DNA from: Defluviitaleaceae bacterium
Lineage (GTDB): Bacteria; Bacillota; Clostridia; Lachnospirales; UBA5962
DNA length: 32,940 nt
Assembly (NCBI GenBank): GCA_009787355.1
Contig: WRGD01000138.1
Location: 1 to 32,940 of the forward strand
Direction: 5' to 3'
Shown here one piece after another: positions 30,594 to 32,940 of this stretch (the first letter of the stretch is position 1; each line of letters opens with the position of its first letter). Position numbers and translations under genes: made by a program. The notes below the pieces were generated by a model. It had not been told where the DNA came from. It saw only the letters and a list, made by a program, of their open reading frames with translations, and did not search any database.

Positions 30594-32495
30594 ATGAGCA
30601 AAAAATATTTAGTTTCATCTATATTAGCAGCTACAACATTTTTGGTAGCGTGTGGAGGTGGTGGAAACGTTACTACCCCAAGTCAAGTCGGTAATGGTAA
30701 CCAAACAACTATAACACCTCCACCTCAAGAAACTGTTACAGTAGACGAAATATTAAACAATCCGTTTGAAGTTCTAGAGCAAGTGTCTTCTCAATTTGCT
30801 ACTGCCTATAACAATCCAAATCCTATTATACCAGGTGGAGAGCTAAGAGTAGCAATGCCACAAACTGCACCAATACCGGGTATGTTCGATTCTCTTTTTC
30901 AGATAAGTGTAATAGATACTCAAATAAGAGAATTTACACATGAACCTCTTTTTGTTGTAGGTATGGATTTAAATATAAGCAATACAGGAACTATTGCAAC
31001 TGTAGAATTTGATAGAGAAACAAGAACAGCAACAATTACAAAAAACCATGTTAGTTACTGGCATGATGGTGTACCTGTAACTTTGGATGATTTAGTATTT
31101 GCACACGAGGTTATAGCTCACCCAGACTATACTGGTCCAAGATGGGGTAACCAAATTTCAAACGTAGTTGGTGCTGTAGAATACAGAAACGGAGAGGCAG
31201 ACTACATATCTGGTCTAGTTCTTTCGGAAGATAAAATGCAGCTTACAATACACTTTATAGACTTTCCTCCAACAATGCCTGCATTGGGTTTTTGGTCATC
31301 GCCATCACCTAGGCACCATTGGGCTGGTATAGCAGTTGCAGATATGGAGGAGCATCCTAATGCAAGACATGAAGCTCTTGGAAATGGTCCTTTTATATTA
31401 AATGCTATGGTACCTGGAGAATCTGTAAGTCTTGTAAGGAATGAAAATTATTGGCGTGGGGTGCCTAATTTAGAATCTGTAACGATAGAAGTAATAGACC
31501 CATTAATGACCCCTATGGCAATGCAAGAAGGTATGTATGATATTGCTCTTGCTTTTCCACAATCACAATTTACGGAACAATTTAGATATATGACAAATGT
31601 ACAATTTTTATCCAATCCTTTTACAAATAATAATAACTTTTGGTTAGGTTTTAGAATGGGTAGTTGGGACGCAGAACAAGGTAGAGTTGTAACAGACGAA
31701 ACACCAAGGATATCTGAGCCAGTACGTCGTGCAATAGCCTTAGCTATAGACCATGTTGGAGCTGGTAGAGAACTTTTTAATGGGCTAACTGTTCCAACTG
31801 GTAGTATATACTTTGGGCTTCGTCGTATGGACTGGATAGACCGTAGTATACCTACAAGTAATAATTTTGACCCAGGTTTAGCAAGACAAATATTAGACGA
31901 AGCAGGATATGCAGATATAGATGGCGATGGATATAGAGAACGTCCAGATGGTAGTCCTCTTACTATAGTATATGCAGCTCAAACTGGTAGCCCTGCAAAT
32001 GAATTAAATAGACAGCTAGAAATACAAAATTGGAGAGATGTAGGACTAAGAGTAGTATTCTGGCAAAACCGTTTAGTAGAAACTCCTTTATTTAACGATA
32101 TGCGTACAAATGAAATAGACAATGGAGAAGTAGACTTTTTTATGATTGGCTGGAATTTTGGAGCTAATCCTAGTCCTGTAAATTTATTTGGTCCAGAAAC
32201 TCAAAATAATCATACACGTTATACAAGTCCAGAGTGGCAGGCAATATTTGACCGATTTGAATCCGACGAGATGTGGGACGAAGATTTTCTACTGGAAACA
32301 GTAAAAATGTGGCAAAGAGCTGTTTATGATGCAGCTGTTATTTTCCCTACTAATGCTGCAATAACTCTTATGGCAGTAAATAACCGTGTTGCAAACTTTT
32401 CTATGGAATTAACAGGAGACCCATCTGTTCCATCTTTTTGGACAACACATTTGTGGGGTCTTACTTCTGAAACTCCTTATATAGATGGTCAGTAA
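30594..32495 (+). CDS. oppA: Oligopeptide-binding lipoprotein OppA
   Basis: This 633-residue extracellular solute-binding protein (family 5) is anchored by lipid. The signal peptide MSKKYLVSSILAATTFLVAC ends in a lipobox with Cys20, followed by a Gly/Pro/Thr-rich linker (to about residue 50). The mature part shows ELRVAMPQ, FTHEPLFVVG, VSYWHDGVPVTLDDLVFAHEVI, the family ligand-binding block NGPFILNAMVPGESVSLVRNE and the C-terminal SPEWQAIFDRFE. It captures peptides and delivers them to OppBC. AAAGGAGG precedes ATG 30594. Its position after the palindromic block suggests expression different from oppDFBC. Base use is slightly less AT-rich than in the neighbours. Confidence 0.92.
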   Translation: MSKKYLVSSILAATTFLVACGGGGNVTTPSQVGNGNQTTITPPPQETVTVDEILNNPFEVLEQVSSQFATAYNNPNPIIPGGELRVAMPQTAPIPGMFDSLFQISVIDTQIREFTHEPLFVVGMDLNISNTGTIATVEFDRETRTATITKNHVSYWHDGVPVTLDDLVFAHEVIAHPDYTGPRWGNQISNVVGAVEYRNGEADYISGLVLSEDKMQLTIHFIDFPPTMPALGFWSSPSPRHHWAGIAVADMEEHPNARHEALGNGPFILNAMVPGESVSLVRNENYWRGVPNLESVTIEVIDPLMTPMAMQEGMYDIALAFPQSQFTEQFRYMTNVQFLSNPFTNNNNFWLGFRMGSWDAEQGRVVTDETPRISEPVRRAIALAIDHVGAGRELFNGLTVPTGSIYFGLRRMDWIDRSIPTSNNFDPGLARQILDEAGYADIDGDGYRERPDGSPLTIVYAAQTGSPANELNRQLEIQNWRDVGLRVVFWQNRLVETPLFNDMRTNEIDNGEVDFFMIGWNFGANPSPVNLFGPETQNNHTRYTSPEWQAIFDRFESDEMWDEDFLLETVKMWQRAVYDAAVIFPTNAAITLMAVNNRVANFSMELTGDPSVPSFWTTHLWGLTSETPYIDGQ

Positions 32496-32521
32496 AAAAA
32501 TTTTATAATTAAATAAACGAC

Positions 32522-32552
32522 AAAAGCCTAGTCAATCGACTAGGCTTTTTTT
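32522..32552. terminator. Terminator after oppA, shared with the XRE gene
   Basis: AAAAGCCTAGTC (32522-32533) pairs with GACTAGGCTTTT (32538-32549) and is followed by T to 32552. The reverse-strand regulator ends inside the right arm (stop at 32540-32542), so one hairpin serves both genes. Confidence 0.88.
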
Positions 32553-32940
32553 AACTTATTTTTAAGATTTAAAAATTGTCTAACAACAACTGTCAAATCT
32601 TCTAATTCTTCAGGGTCGAACTGTACTATCATTGTATTAAGTTCATTTATTAATATTGGGCTCTTGTCTCTTGGAAGAACTTCTTTACCTGCATCGTGGA
32701 AAAGAGTATCTATAGAAATTCTCAAAAATCCAGATAATTTAAATAAAACACTTAGGCTAATATTCTTATTTCCTCTTTCTATATGCCTTAAAGTAGAACT
32801 CTCAATACCCAACATATCTGCTAGTTCTTCAGATCTAATTCTGCTTGCTTTTCTGTGTATTTTAATATTTTTACCAATTATAGATTTTAATTGTGGTACT
32901 GTTACAGGAAATCTAATAAATGCTTTATATTCATTTATTT
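32540..32940 (-). CDS. XRE-family HTH regulator (5' end beyond window)
   Basis: The frame is open from the right edge to a TAG at 32542-32540, at least 133 codons. An internal Met at 32815 is not a plausible start, because the helix-turn-helix begins upstream of it. The HTH_3 domain reads IGKNIKIHRKASRIRSEELA, then DMLGIESSTLRHIERGNKN, then ISLSVLFKLSGFLRISIDTLF, about residues 20-80 of the visible part. The rest is a short acidic, possibly dimerising C-terminal helix (FDPEELEDLTVVVRQFLN). It faces oppA tail to tail, so control of opp is not implied. Target unknown. Confidence 0.8.
   Translation of the reverse strand, partial: INEYKAFIRFPVTVPQLKSIIGKNIKIHRKASRIRSEELADMLGIESSTLRHIERGNKNISLSVLFKLSGFLRISIDTLFHDAGKEVLPRDKSPILINELNTMIVQFDPEELEDLTVVVRQFLNLKNKLKKA

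Noticed and set aside
32540-32815. XRE gene starting at the Met at 32815
   Set aside because: The helix-turn-helix clearly continues upstream in the same open frame to the window edge, so this is an internal Met of a truncated gene.

Overview
The window looks like a chromosomal segment of a low-GC, endospore-forming Firmicute of the class Clostridia, probably Lachnospirales-like. The DNA is very AT-rich, with strong Shine-Dalgarno sites and consensus sigma-A promoters. Sporulation genes are present: a BofA-family protein, SpoIVB and two CotF-like coat proteins. The housekeeping genes clpC, rpsB-tsf, rpsU and pyrK-pyrD are of Gram-positive type. No rRNA, tRNA or CRISPR array was seen.

Bases 1-3310 are the most interesting part. 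Next to the C-terminal end of a transposase is a compact four-gene unit on the + strand that reads like a ribosomally made, modified peptide (RiPP) cluster. A consensus promoter and structured leader precede a 23-codon peptide gene. A perfect 13-bp hairpin follows. Then come an E1/ThiF/MccB-like adenylating enzyme with an RRE-like N-terminus, a very small M16-peptidase-like protein with an HxxEH motif, and an MFS exporter. The last three genes overlap end to end, and a terminator closes the unit. The logic resembles microcin C (mccA-mccB-mccC), but the peptide ends in His rather than Asn and an M16-like protein is added.

Bases 3319-8640 (minus strand) carry selA, a cysteine desulfurase and glycogen phosphorylase. 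Bases 8820-12180 (+) carry a DUF2508 protein, a BofA-like protein and clpC. Bases 12230-14116 (minus) are the rpsB-tsf operon with its promoter. Bases 14397-16516 (+) hold a lone sialate-O-acetylesterase-like enzyme. Bases 16526-17493 (minus) hold rpsU and a membrane-anchored serine acetyltransferase.

Bases 17612-21702 (minus) form an amino-sugar-acid operon: amidohydrolase/deacetylase, DgaE-type ammonia lyase, DgaF-type aldolase and a KDG kinase. Together these could convert an N-acylated 2-amino-2-deoxy-aldonate to pyruvate and glyceraldehyde 3-phosphate. Diverging from it is pyrK-pyrD (+), for orotate synthesis, followed by a secreted CAP-domain protein. Two CotF-like genes (minus) and spoIVB (+) come next.

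Bases 26319-32552 (+) are an oligopeptide ABC transporter, oppDFBC plus the binding lipoprotein oppA. A duplicated, highly palindromic block separates oppC from oppA. The right edge cuts an XRE-family regulator on the minus strand.
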